From positions 20,816,027 through 20,880,026 of the forward strand of contig NC_132893.1 of NCBI RefSeq assembly GCF_030463535.1: DNA of 64,000 nt. Direction: 5' to 3'. Position 1 is the first letter of the stretch, and each line of letters begins with the position of its first letter. This DNA comes from Salminus brasiliensis. Taxonomy: Eukaryota; Chordata; Actinopteri; Characiformes; Bryconidae. Both the position numbers and the translations under genes were made by a program. This document shows positions 47,431 through 60,178 of the stretch, piece by piece. The notes under the pieces were generated by a model, which worked only from the letters and a program-made list of their open reading frames with translations, was not told the origin of the DNA and did not search any database.

Positions 47431-48590
47431 CAAGTCACTGAGCTAGTTGAAAGGCTTCATAGTGACACCAAGAGTGGATGTGATTAGCCTGGTGTTGTCA
47501 TAGGCTCTGTCTGTTGGGGGACTGTCTTGGTTGAGATGCTCCTGCAATGTTACATGGACCTCAGAGACAGTGCCACTGGACTGGCAAACTGGTGTAAGTG
47601 AGCCAGAGAGTGTGTGCAAACTATCAAGGCATCACACTTCTGAGCCTCCTCGGGGAAGCCTATTCCAGGGTAGTGCAACAGAGAATGCATCTGCAACCTC
47701 AGATTCAGGAGGCACAATGCAGATTCCATGCTGGCCGTGGAACGGTGGATCAGCTCTTCACTCTCTCTCAGATAGTTGAAGGGGCATGGAAATCTGCCAC
47801 TCCAGTCTTCATGTGTTTTGTGGACTTGGAGAAGGCTTTCGACCATGTTCCCAGGGACATCTTGTGGGAAGTGCTCCAGGTGTATGGGGTGCCGTAGTCA
47901 CAGATGCGAGCTGTGCAGTCCCTGTACTCTCTGTATACTGAGCTGTGTCTGTACTCTCAGCACTAGGTCAAGCTTGTTCAGTGTTGCTGATGGACTCCGT
48001 CAGTGCTGTGCCTTGTGTCCACTCCTGTTTCTGATATTCATAAACAGGACAAGTCATAGCCAAAGACAGGAGGGTTTCTGGCAGGTGGGGCCTGGAGGTT
48101 ATGTCTCTGTTGTATGCGGATGACGTTGTCCTGCTAGCTTCTACATGCAGGGTCTTTCATCAAGCACTTTTGGGTTTTCAGCTTAGTGTAAAGCGGTCAG
48201 TATGAGAATCAGCACCTCCAAGTCTGAGTCCATGGTGGTGTCCCACACACTCTTTGTGACAGAGTGAGGAGACCTGTTTTCCGGCAGAGGCTCAGAGTAG
48301 AGCTAATGCTCCTTCGAGTTGAGGTGGTTTGGGCATCTGACAATGATGCCCTCCAGTCACCTCCCCCAGGTCAAGGTGTACTGGCCACACCCTACTGGGA
48401 GGGAACCCAGAGGAAGACCCAGAATCCACTGGAGAGATTATATCTCAAAGCTGTCCTGGGAATGCCTCGGGATCCCCCAGTAGGAGCTGGTTGAACCTGC
48501 TGGTGACAGGCATGCCTGGGATTCTGTGCTTGCCCTAATGCCACTGTGGCCCCAAACTGAATTAAGAGGATAAGTAGATGATGATGAGGT
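47431..48590 (+). mobile_element. Decayed LINE, 3' half (copy R)
   Basis: Plus-strand counterpart of the minus-strand LINE fragments. Visible in shifted frames: PLDWQTGV near 47,575, ANYQGITLLSLLGEAYS and CFVDLEKAFDHVPRDILW within 47,598-47,897, LLYADDVVLLAS near 48,106-48,140, and GTQRKTQNPLERL-frame text at the GRPR-motif region. It has a single copy of the 15-bp unit (near 48,365), like copy A. Dead element, same orientation as gene R. Confidence 0.85.
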
Positions 48591-49680
48591 GTAGGATGAA
48601 GGAGTTATATTGGGGAGTGATCTGGAGGAGTGAACTGGAGTTTTGGTGTTTGTCTTTCAGCATGAATGAAGAGCTGTTCTGAATTACTGATGTGTTCTGG
48701 ATGTTTCTTTCTTCTACTTAAAGTAAAACCTAGATCTTTAACCTCACTCTTTAGCCTGAGCTCTGAGGAATAAACTCACATTAGTTAAGGTTTAGGTTTA
48801 GATTTTCTGCTTTTAGAACTTACACAGAATCTATCAAACTTAAGGAATTCCTCATTTGTAAGAAATATAATAATGTAAGAATAGGACATATCCAGTATTT
48901 TCAACAGCAGGATTGACGAAAAATCATTCAGGATGTTCTACCAAAATGCTCTATTCTTTTTCAGGCTGATATAAACTCTCATTTTGATCAGTTTTAAAAC
49001 ATTTAAACACAAGAGTAACATATTCATGATAAATGAAACGAAAACTTGAACGCTGTAGAAGAAATACTGTGTAATCTCTGAAGATGTGAACAGTAGTTCC
49101 AGCCCACTGTCCTGTAAAGTTAGTTTGAAGCATCTTTACAATAAACTTCACTAAAAAGAAACTCTTCAGAACACAGACTGACTGCTGGGCTGCCCTGCTC
49201 CTTGCATCAGACCACCTGCCCACCCACCAGACTGACCACTGGGCTCTCCTTCTCCCCCACTACAGCCTATTGACTATGTTGAAGTTTACATGGACTCTAA
49301 CCATCTGCTACTATTATTATTAATTTACTTTTATTATTACACTATATATCACACTGCTCTGGTTATATTAATTATTATATTATGATTATATCAGCACACC
49401 TGAGCAGAAGAACAGTCTTGGTGGTAAGATGACCTTTTATCAATAATTTATGAGTAGTTCTGATCATAGGAGGATGGGTGATGATATCAATGGAAATAGG
49501 GTGTGTGGGGGCACGTTTACACCCTGTAACACCAAATATCGCTAGAATAACTGCAAATAAACACAAATACAGTAAAAATTCTGTTTATTATTAGAATGCA
49601 AAACAAACACAAATACAGTTAAAAACACTATTATAAAAATGCAAATATAATTATTATATAACTACAAATATAATTAGTCT
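48591..49680. repeat. Outer module of right arm
   Basis: Inverted counterpart of about 4,490-6,170, with words such as GACTGACCACTGGGCTCTCC near 49,229. It lacks most of the AACGTT-rich block present in the left arm and in units B-D, so there is a deletion here or an insertion there. No gene. Confidence 0.7.
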
Positions 49681-50050
49681 CCAAAAGTCTCCAATAACAC
49701 CAGAAAACAGTCGCTAGATTTGTGGATAGTTTTTCAGTTAGAGGGGTCTGAAAAGTCGGTAATTTGGCAACACTGCTGAGATCACCTCAGACACAAAGCC
49801 CCAACAAAAATTGGGCAAAAATAATATAGATCAGAGAAAGATTACTGAAATAAAACATAAGGAAGGATTTTATGAGAAATAAAAATCTCTTACACACATC
49901 TGAGGTAAATGTATGACCAGAATTGCACTGCTGTGATAAATTTAATATTAGAATTGCTGAGGTAAATTTCATATTAGCACTGCTGAGGTAAATTTATGAT
50001 TATCTCTGTTGAGGTAAATTTATGATTAGCACTTCTGAGGTAAATTTAAT
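49681..50050. repeat. Outer end of right inverted arm and minisatellite remnant
   Basis: 49,685-49,915 is the inverted copy of 1,976-2,217. About 49,915-50,050 holds four or five degenerate 26-bp units on minus. Amplicon similarity ends here; the sequence to the right appears single-copy in the window. Confidence 0.8.
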
Positions 50051-51595
50051 GATTGCCCACCTGAATGAAATGAATAAAATGCAGTTAAGAGAAGAGCTGC
50101 TCTCCACCAGAAGGACAAGAACTGCATAAACAATGACAAACCAATCTGAAAATCTCTCTTTTCATTAAGTAGTGTGCTTACACACAATGTTTCATTTCTT
50201 TTAACCATATTATGACTTTTTAACAGTTTATGAACTAGAAATCAAAGCTGTACACAGCTCCCCTATTCCTGAGGAATAAAACGGAGGAGCAGTAATCAGG
50301 TTCCTGCACTGTCCAAATCAAAGCGGACAAATAAAGGAAAAAAGGAGTAAAGAGAAATAAAACATAAAAAAACCACAAACATATATAATTCTCTATCATT
50401 CTTACATATTTATAGGATCAGAAAGAAAACATAGGATTTTAGCTGAAATCAAATTAATAAAAGTTTCATTTATGGATAAATAAATCTGTTACCATGATCT
50501 TACCACATCATTACCTGCTTATTTTTATTATTATTATATCATATTATTTTATAAATTAGGTCGGGTCCATCAGTCACCCTTTCTCTGTCAGTCAGAGGAA
50601 ATGGCGGCAGCAGGGAGACACAGCTCGCCATCAGGAGTCAACCACACACCCCTCTGATCTCCAGTCGCTCCACAGAACAGTTCTTCTACAGGTCAGGATG
50701 GTTAAGCATTGGACGAGGTTTGGAAGTAAATTTACATATTTAACTAATAATGTTAATGTTGTGATTTAGAAACAAAAAATATATTTTTGCGAAAAACAGG
50801 GACTAGGAACATAAAAAGGACATCGCCAAACCAACACACTAAACTTCCTAAAGCATAAACAAGTAATCTAAACCAATAATACAACAACAGCACAAACAGA
50901 GAACTACAACAATGAAAAAAGTGAAAATCTGTCAATATCAGCCAATAATATTTTTGTTTTGAATTTTGTAATTTAAATTAGTGCTGTCAACATTAATAAT
51001 CTGAATACTTTAATATGTTGACATTTTTCTCAACACAAATGAATTATCTTACCAAGTTTTGCCCCAACTTCCACCCATAGGTCACTCTCTTTACAGAGCC
51101 TAGTGACGTATTACCGGTTTTATTTAGCGGTGTAAACACAGTGTTACTACTGTTGAGCTCATAGAGTAGATTACACTTTATTTATGCTGAAATATGGATC
51201 AAATCTCATAACTAACTTACATTATCTTACCCCCCCCCATGCTAGCTAGCATTTTAACTTGTGATTATTCACATCTAATCACAGAATAGTGTTATGATTA
51301 ACACGAATAAACTTTTAATTGATTGAAAACACTTTAAATTCTGTAGACCAATATTTAACAGTGGAATTTAACAGTTATTTAACAGTGCTTTACTAAGAGA
51401 ATATCAGTTCAGTAAACACATGTGCAAATCAATGTGTTAATCAATACAAATTTTGTAGCTCTGGGGTAAAGTTACCCATAACTGTTAATCTTGTTGTTTA
51501 TTAGTTCATAAAAGAGAGCTGTAACATGCACATTATTATTCCATCTCAATACTTATTGCTTTTTTTCTATGCTTGTTCTAAATAAATTCATGTTG

Positions 51596-51652
<57 letters not shown>

Positions 51653-52340
51653 GTTTGAAAAAAATATTTTAATAATGAACACTTTTTCCAGACATAGACT
51701 TAACTCATTTAATTGCATCAGTCAATGGCTGGCAGTATGAAAGAGCTGGCACCTGCCAACACTGGCTGGGACAGATGGCCCCTGTCCTTTTAACGTTAAA
51801 GAAGCTGGGAGCTCCCAACCGTAAGATCTCTCTACTGTTAAGAGTTCTTCTAAAACCTAAACAAAAACTCAAAAAACACAACCTTGTTAAAATGGTTCTA
51901 TATAGAAACAAAAAGGGTTTCACTGTTAGTCAAAGTACAGTGTACATTTCACACCAAATCATTCTGAACGTAGAACTGTTTGAAGCAGGTCCTGAATCAG
52001 CTTAAAGAGCCTAAAACTCAGATTTATTGTTGCACCAAAATTTTGTATTTACATTGTGTTACAGAATTTGAAACTGGCAGCAATATATATATATATATAC
52101 CTTTTTTAAAATGTGAATCTGACAGCTGTCCTTTACATTGTCAACAGTGTCCACGTGTCATGATGAATAACCCAATAGAAAAGCTCCAAAATAACAAGCA
52201 AACTTTTTTTATAGTAAGGTCTAGTAATCAAATATTAATAAAAGTAATCAATCATATAGCCAGAACATTAGGTCTTTCCAAATGAATGGGTTCGTGTTTC
52301 ATTAACACGTATTACACAGTGCTTGAAAAAGGATTACTAT
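50051..52340. other. AT-rich intergenic DNA, no supported gene
   Basis: Single-copy AT-rich sequence. At 50,601 an ATGGCGGCAGCAGGG in a GC-richer patch (50,570-50,700) resembles a translation start but closes after 18 codons, so it is not annotated as a gene. Nothing else is recognisable apart from the TA microsatellite. Confidence 0.6.
51599..51646. repeat. (TA)n microsatellite
   Basis: About 24 perfect TA units. Confidence 0.97.
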
Positions 52341-52344
52341 GCTG

Positions 52345-52565
52345 GATGCTGCCCGGCACATCCTAAAGCTGCCAGCACACCCACCACCCGGCACATCCAA
52401 AAGCCGCCGGCACACCACCCGGCACCTTCGAAAGCCGCTGGCACACCATCCACTATATTGTCTCATCTAAAAGCAGCCGACAAACCAACCAGTACATTCA
52501 AAAGCAGCCAGCACCTTAAATCAAATGACACCCTGCGCACCAGTCTGAACACCAACTGGCACTAG
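52345..52565 (+). repeat. Degenerate ~28-32 bp tandem repeat
   Basis: Imperfect units with cores CCCGGCACATCCAAAAGCCG and CCAGCACACC, about six to seven diverged copies. An 80-codon frame across it (52,323-52,565; Lys/Ala/Pro/Thr-rich) is best explained by the repeat itself. Confidence 0.75.
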
Positions 52566-52799
52566 ATTAATTATAATTTATAATTAAATAAAAAATATTT
52601 TAAAACAAAATATAGGGATACTTTGGTTACAGTTACTTAAAAGATGTCAAAAAAATCTCTAATGCTAAAAAATGTTGTTGTGTGGTTGTCAACCCAAATA
52701 GTCTTCAGGTTGTTAAAAGTGGAACTACCACTTTAGGCGAAGTCCTGTTGTTTATACTAAAGGAAAATTCAAGCATTAATGGTTATTTATATCGATAAA

Positions 52800-52990
52800 C
52801 ATAAACAACAGGATTCGCGAGCTTTCTCGTTGACGCCCGTACTGCGGCATGACGCGCATGCACGCGAAGGGGTGCCGGATTCTGGCGGAGAGTCGCAATT
52901 CGGCACAACACCGGAAGCGTCCTTGTTCGCTTGCTCTGAAGCTGTGCAGCACTACACATTTGGGCTCGCACGGCCTCACTAACTGTAGCC
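52800..52990 (+). promoter_or_regulatory. psmg1: psmg1 promoter region, CpG-rich
   Basis: CpG-dense island in otherwise AT-rich DNA directly upstream of the psmg1 ATG, with an ETS/GABP-type CCGGAAGCG at 52,911-52,919 and no TATA box. This is the usual form of a housekeeping promoter. The transcription start is not determined. Confidence 0.65.
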
Positions 52991-55900
52991 ATGGCAACAT
53001 TTTTTGGAGAAGTTTTATCCGTTTACTCAAGAGCGGTGGAAGAGGATGATTACGACGATTTAGAGGAGGAAAACGAAGAAGATGCACAAATCCGACGGGA
53101 GATAGAAGAGAAGAGGTGCTAGATAGCTGGCTTAAGATACGGCCTGATGCTGAACTGTTGCTAGTGCTATTAGCTATTCAGCCAGTCAGAGACGAACATT
53201 AGCAGTAGAGCTAACTAACTAACGTTGAGGTTTGTTCCGGTCGAATTATGGCTTTATAGCTAAGTGTAGCTGGTTATGTGGCTAGCTAGCTAACTATGTG
53301 ATGAGCTGCATCTTTGCTTAAGTGCAAACTTATATGTCAAATATGTTATATGTAAGCTTTGTCGAGAGTTTATTCACCCATCAGCCACGAATGACTGTGC
53401 ACGCTTGTGCATATTAGCTAGCTTAATAGCTAGTGCTTGCTAACGTTACTCCCTGCTTTCAGTTTCACTTTACGCGTAGCTGTCTTTTACTGCTTGCACA
53501 CCGGAGGCACTTTTTAGAAGCCCGTTAGACGTTGTTTATTTGTTCCAGAACAATATCTGAAAAGATGCACTAAATAACACCTGTCGTTTGTTTACCACAG
53601 GGAGGTTCATGTTAGGTGGTGTCCAGAAGTTTCAAAAACCGCAGAGAGCTCTGAGCATCTCCACTGTTCTGATCTGATCATAGCTGTGGGGCCCAGTGCT
53701 GCAGGTAAGACGGTGTTCTATACCCTATACAATCACCAGCCACTTCATTAAAACCACCTCCTTGTTTCTGCGCTTATTGTCCATTTTTCTGCTCTGTTTA
53801 CCATACTTGTGCTCTTTGCAGTTCTACAATTCCAGACTGTAGGCCCTCTGTTTCTCTGTGTACTTTGCTAGCCTCCTTTTCACCCTGTTCTTCAATGGTC
53901 AGGACCACCACAGAGCAGAACTACAAAATACACCCATTTGGTAAATAGAGATGATCAAATGGACAGAGAGAGTGAAAACAAGGAGGTGGTTTTAAGAAAG
54001 TGGCTGGTCGGTGTATGTGTGTGTGTGTGTTTTTTGTTGTTGTTGTTTTTTACTGCTGTAACATTACGTTTTCTTTACATGGTTATGATGAAATAGGAGA
54101 AATAAGCCATTAAAAACATTGTCTTAGACATTGCAGTAGTAAGTATTGAAGTCAAATAGTACACACTAAGTATTTATGGACTTAATAAACAGGCAGTGCT
54201 CTCAAACCAAATGACTGTAGTATGTTGTAGATACTGTAGATGTTACGTAAGTTGTAATACAATATCTATTTGCCTGTGTCTGTATCTCCGTGATCAGGCT
54301 TCATCTCCGCGTATGTGCTGAGTTCTGAAGGTTGGACACAGGTGGGATGGGCATCTCTGTGGAATGAGAGGAGTCGTGGTTCCAGTCGACCAGACGCAGC
54401 TCCTCAATCTGGAGAACCAAGCTTTGTCATCTACCAGCAGAACAGCTGCCCATCTGTAAGCATGCTCACATACACTTACACCCTTGATTTCACCTAGCGT
54501 CTTCCTCATTCTGAGTCTGAAACGTCCCACTTTTGCCAGAATCTCCTTCAAGGTATGAGAAACTGATCAAGGGTTATGTTGTTTGCCACAGGTTCTTATC
54601 TGCCAGTGTACGTGTTACATTGCTGAAGACCAGCTGTTCCAGTGCGCTGAAAAGGTAAGCAACAGATGATTCCATTAAACTGAGCCCAAATGCAAATAAG
54701 TTCATTCAAATCGGAAAAAGTTCTGTATCTGAAATTGCAAGCTCTGTCTGAGGAGCCAGATTGTAATTTACATGACTGTTAGGGTGCTTTCATTCTTTCC
54801 TCAAATACATAAGCCTGCACCCAGGGCCGATTCTGGGCTTGTTTTGGGGGTGGGTGCTCAAAATGGCTAGTTTGCATTCTATGAGTTCTATTCGAACCGT
54901 GGATCGTTTTTGCAGTTTTGAACATCACTTTTGTACGTACAGTCTTGCGAAACGGTAAGATCTATGTTCATCCGTTTATTACTTTTCATTGTTGTCCTTG
55001 CATACAAACACTTAAGCGGTGGACAACTGTGCTTTCTGGAGTCAATGCATTCAGCTATGCAGGAACACCTGCAAACAAAGAGCTGTTCTCAAAAAAGAAG
55101 GTTCTTAACCATACAGGCCAGCATGATGATCTCGGTACATGCACCTGCTCCACAAAGGTGAACTCTTTACAGTACTTATGTTCTGTGGAAGTGTTTTTTT
55201 AATTCAAACCAATCACGTAACCCCACATTGCACCATGGAGGATAGCTTCCACACACGCAGCAGTGTGGTACCAGACCACTGATTTTTTTTATTATTCTTA
55301 AGGCAAGATAGGGGAAGGTTGTGTTTAATGGAGGAGCAATCAGGTGGAATGTGCTTTTGCAAGGGCAGGTCAGTTCAGAAGCATGACGGTTCAAATATTA
55401 AATAAAGGTTCCAGTTAAACAGGGAATGTGAATAACCAAAGAGAAAAATTGATTTGGTAAGTAGATCAGATTTAAGACAATCTTCATTGTTGTAGTCATG
55501 TCTGTTTCAGGATTACTCCTTTGGGCACAGCTGTGACTTAAATGGCCTAAAGTAAGTCTATGGAATGGGCTCACTTTTCCCAGTAAAGTTTCATTTCTGG
55601 CCACAAGGTGGAGATAGTGTGTATGAGATTGTGCGAGGCTTTCACTTTCTTAAGGCATCCCTATATTTCCAACAAAGAAGCAAATGGAGAAGTCAGAATA
55701 CACAGTGATTTAAGTTTTGATGGCACGATGTGTGAAGGCTCCCAAACAGAACTTCTCCACATTGTCCTTCGTTCTACTTTTGGTGTGGGGCCTCTCAGAT
55801 CTGTGCTTGGTACCACAAATACCACAAGTTCACTGTATGGAAGGGTAGTTATTTAATTTCTTGCTTATTCTTTTCTGCACTGATGTAAAAGTGGCATCAG

Positions 55901-58007
55901 GATGTGTAAAGAGTTCTTTTTGAACATTCTCTCTCTGGGACATTTGTTGGTGGTTCCTTTTCGTGAAGTTCTTTCATTGTTAATGTCTTGTTTGCTTATT
56001 GTAATCAGGGCATTGCCCTTCAGATGCACATGTCTTTCTGACCGATCACTTATTGTCTTGGGTTAAGTGAGTAAAATTTCATAATGAATTCTACAACTGA
56101 TGTGTTTTCTACAGGTGTTTGGCAGCTTGCAGAGGAGGAGCCTGAATGTCATGGTGCTTTCGGACTCCCCTCTGGCAGAGTATAGAACTCCAGACTACTT
56201 GAATGGGAGTGGCACTCCATTCCTGCGTGCACTGAAGACCAGCACTTACACAGGCAACCTGCCCTGCCCTCTGCTAGAGCAGCCGAACATCGTTACCGGC
56301 CTTCCTGCTGCAGGTACAGCACACTTCACAAACGGCGAACCAAAAGTTGGACACACCTTCTTATTTAATGTTTTTATTTTTTTCTATCTACATTGTAAAT
56401 TAATAATGAAGTCATCCAGACTGTGAAGGAACACATAAAGAATCATGTAGTATATAGTGTTAAGCAAACCAAAATATTCTGTGAAGCATTTAGGTGGGTT
56501 ATTATCTGGGTTGCTGTTAACTTGTGGTTTCTGAGGCTGGTAACTCTGATGAACTTATCCTGTACAACAGAGGTAACTCTTGGCATTCCCTTCCTGGGAT
56601 GGTCCTGATGAGAGCCAGTTTCATTATAACATTTAATGGTCTTTGCAACTGCACTTGAGAATACTGTAAAGAGTTCTTGACATTTTTTTCTTAAAGACCT
56701 TCATTTCTTAAAGATGAGTAGTTCTTGCCATAATATGATTCAGAACTTTACTCAAATAGATATACTGTATACCAACTCTACCTCTTCACAACACAACTGA
56801 TGGTCTCAAACACATTAGGAGGGCAAGAAGTTAAGAAGTAATTAACTCTTGACAAGGCCCAATTGTTAACTGAAATTAATTCCAGGTGACTGCCTCATAA
56901 AACTGGCTCAGAAAATGCAGAGATGTGTAAATATTTTTTTATTTTATAATATTTATTATTATTATTGTTAAATATGTAGTGATCTGCATTTTTGCCCATA
57001 CCTCACACTACTAGTGTGCACTAATATAAAATATTAGAAAATTTTAACATTTTTCTTATGCTAATAAAAAAAAAATGTCAACTTTGCTATTGGTTAATTT
57101 TCGTTTATGTATTCAAAATATTAAGACTATTGAACTGTTTGGATGTGGACTTTGTGCAACTTTAGTTTGGAATTGCATGAAAGGTTTCGCTTTTCACTCG
57201 ACTGCAAAGCTCTTGACTGATCCCAGCACCTGTGTTTGTTTTGGCGGTCTCCAGTTCTGAGCCACTGTCAGGTTCAGCGCATCCCAGCCGTGCTGTTCCA
57301 GTGCTTCACTGATGTCCTCCACCCAGATTCTGTTACCATGGAAACCTATAAACCTGCCCTCTCCTGCCTCAGCGCTTCTCTGAAGGTGAGTGTCTTTATA
57401 CTTGATAACTAAATATGTGCATAATTTACATGTTCTCCACATGTAGTGATGTAACGTACAAAAAGAAGCTCTGGTTATTTTTGCTTAGCTGTACCTTAAA
57501 TCGGGGGTGTCCCATCCAGTCAGTTTGACTGCAGGTGTTACTTCCAACAAAGCAGGATCTGTGATCAGCTGTTTGAAAAATGGGACCAACTGATAAAATA
57601 AGTGAACTGTTGTTTGGAATGGAGGAAAATTGGACACCCCTGGCTCAAACTATGCTATGCATATTTTTCTTCATATTTTTGTCCATTTAAAAATAAAAAT
57701 ATTTGTGTTTTGTGAGTTACACTGGCAGTCAAATAATCGCTCAGATGTACTTTTTATGTGCTAAATTCAGCAGCTATATTTTTTGTTTGGAGAGCTAAAT
57801 CACTTTTTTGCTGAATAAACACAAAAAATATCTCGATGCCAACATGACAAAGCTGTGATGACAAATGGCAAATGCTACTTCCCTAGTAAATATCCTCTGA
57901 ATAATGACTGTAAATTCTTTCTGCCCTAGCTGGAGGCTTGCCCGAGTGTGGAAGTACTGCATAAATTAACCCGGATCAGTGATGCCCAAAACAACCTTTA
58001 CACATAG
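52991..58007 (+). CDS. psmg1: Proteasome assembly chaperone 1 (7 exons, 285 aa)
   Basis: Exons 52,991-53,115, 53,601-53,704, 54,298-54,455, 54,592-54,654, 56,115-56,313, 57,255-57,385 and 57,930-58,007, all GT-AG, joining to 286 codons with TAG. The start MATFFGEVLSVYSRA sits in a good Kozak context (GCCATGG). Residues 1-41 carry the acidic EEDDYDDLEEENEED stretch. Recognisable PSMG1 features follow: LIIAVGPSAAGFISAYVL (about 66-84), WASLWNERS, the FLRALKT then CPLLEQPNIVTGLPAA motif (exon 5, about 184-216), PAVLFQCFTD (exon 6) and the terminal NNLYT. Length fits the family (about 288 aa in human). PSMG1 forms a heterodimer with PSMG2 that guides alpha-ring formation of the 20S proteasome in the cytosol and endoplasmic reticulum. 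Intron 2 contains a MITE. The gene appears intact. Confidence 0.95.
53728..54015. mobile_element. MITE in psmg1 intron 2 (about 288 bp, long TIRs)
   Basis: The left end ACCAGCCACTTCATTAAAAC and the inverted right end (reverse complement ACCAGCCACTTTCTTAAAAC) match over about 33 bp. The internal region shares CACCCTGTTCTTCAATGGTC with fragments at 61,430-61,740 and 62,330-62,880. No coding capacity. Superfamily not assigned. Confidence 0.8.
54655..56114. other. psmg1 intron 4, no other gene seen
   Basis: 1.46-kb intron. Open frames within it (for example 54,918-55,202) lack recognisable domains. No clear transposon ends were found. Confidence 0.6.
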
Positions 58008-58074
58008 AGGTGGTGATTTGGAAGTGTACATTAGGTGTTTTTCCTTTTGTATTGTAATATATATTTTTATGACT

Positions 58075-58080
58075 ATTAAA
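58075..58080 (+). terminator. psmg1: psmg1 polyadenylation signal (ATTAAA)
   Basis: ATTAAA 67 bases after the psmg1 stop, the common variant signal, followed by a T-rich/GT-containing stretch near 58,100-58,130. The cleavage site is not determined. Confidence 0.6.
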
Positions 58081-59724
58081 CACAGACACTGCTTAACATG
58101 ATGGTATTTTAAATGTGTGATTGTCTTTTTTTATGAATACCCTTTGTAGGACAGCAGGTGGTGCTAAGTCCCAAATTTAGGTTTCTGCCTCTGTGTGCCT
58201 TTCAGCTATGTTTCAGACTTCATGAGGGTTCAGTTGTACTTTATTGTAAGTCCTACTCGACTGGCTGTCTGAACACAGCCTTATTTTTATTACTCTTAAT
58301 TTTGTGTTTTTAGTAATAACTTTTACTGATTAGGTATTGGTGGTCTCCAAACAAAACTATAGTGACAGTCAGTATTAAAAAAAGGTAAATATTCTTCCCA
58401 AAAATTATTTTACTAAGGATGGAATGCTCCTAGCAAAGGTACCAAGAGGAGTTCTTCAGAGTGATGTGACATGGTATGCCAGACTGTTTCTAGATGGTTC
58501 TTTAAAGAGCCATGTTTAAATGAAATGCTTGAATTTCAATAAGGACCCTCCTCTTAAAGGTTCTATGTAGGGGTGGGTGATATTGCAGAAACATATCACT
58601 ATACTTCAAGAATAGATTTTTTTGTAGTGTGTAGGTGTCCCAATACTTCTGAGATATAAAAATATAAATACAAATTAATGAGTCTCTCTTTGTAATGGTC
58701 TGTATATGGTCTTTGTAGCTGGTCAATGTTATAGAGGTACTGCCTATATTTACAATATGTTCAAAAAAAGGTATAATGTAATTTATCACAGTAACAATAA
58801 TCAGTCATGCTTTTATCAGTTTTATGGTTTTAGTTTTGGACCATCTATCCATGAACCAGCCTGTCTGTGGTATGGTTATGATTCATTCTTTAAGGTAAAA
58901 CAAGCTATAGAGAACTGATCCAAACCGAGCCATTCTTTACATATGTGAGCATTGCCTAGTCCTGTAGCACTAAACCAGAAACTGCAGTTTGGTAACTTTC
59001 CAGTTTCTGCTTGTTTCTACTACAGTTTCTCTTTTTTTTTTGTTGCTGAGACAGTCCCTGGGTAGTAAATGCACTCTCTTCCTAGATCAAGAGTGCAGCT
59101 ATGCAGAATTCCTGTGAAAAAAACATTGCTGACTTTATCTCTGTTAACTGTTTTATTTATTTATTTATTTTTTTTCCTTTTCCAGTTGTTTTGAATACAG
59201 CAGGACTGTCACGACTGAGCACTTGATTCAGATCTACTTTTTTTCTGAATCACCATTGATCAGTACTGCTCAGCAGTTACACAAACCCTGCTCCTTCGAG
59301 TGCTTGGCTGCTACCATGCAAAAGCAGTGCAGCATAGCTGGCAAAGTTGAGAGATTGTGTAGCGGCCCTCTTTTCTACTGCCCAGTTTTCAGTTTCTGTG
59401 AGAGAAAAACATTGCAGGAGTGTATTTTTTTCATTTATATGGACGATGTTCTGTTTACCAAGACTTCGTGTCTATTTAAAAAATACTACTACTAAGGCCA
59501 GCTTTTGTGAGCCTGAACACTACTGGTAAAAGTATGTCAGCACTGTATAATATTGAAGTGTGAAAAGGGCTAAGTATGTCTCTGTGGTAGGTGCTTATTA
59601 TTGGCCAAAATAAAATTCAACTTCAGTTTCATAGCTTTCTTGGAGCCCTATTAATGTAATGCAGACCTCTTTGAGCTGTCTTGGTTAAAATACCAAGTTA
59701 GTGTTAAAAAGTTAATGTTGTGTT

Positions 59725-59783
<59 letters not shown>

Positions 59784-60178
59784 ATATATATGTATATATA
59801 TATATATATATACTTACTATACTATATGTTAACTTACTATACTGTTACTCATTAAGGTAGCATGATTTATTTTTTATTTTTATTTATTTTAATTTCTGAT
59901 TTTACCCATTTTCAAGATTTACTTTATAAATTATTATTTTTAAGCTGACATTGTTTGTATTTTTTTGCAGTGAAGTTGGCAGATAATTGAATTGCTTAAA
60001 TGAAGTAAATGTAGTCTAAATAAGTTACATTTATTGTAGTTGAATCCTGAAATGGAAGGTATTACACATCAACTAGATTTTTGCTTGCCTAGCTGCTATA
60101 TTTTTTATGAAGTAATTGATGCTGTCAGTTGTTTTGGAATATTTGAAAAGCATGGTTTGTTGTTGATCAGTGAAATCT
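58081..60178. other. AT-rich intergenic DNA downstream of psmg1
   Basis: No supported gene. Short open frames at 58,706-58,918 and 59,223-59,495 lack known domains and plausible splice context. A compound TA/TG microsatellite lies at 59,735-59,813. Confidence 0.6.
59735..59813. repeat. Compound (TA)n(TG)n(TA)n microsatellite
   Basis: TA run, then TG run (about 59,763-59,782), then TA/TGTA run. Confidence 0.95.

Noticed and set aside
54918-55202. 94-aa frame inside psmg1 intron 4
   Set aside because: psmg1 splices cleanly across it with correct phase and expected protein; the frame has no family match that I recognise.
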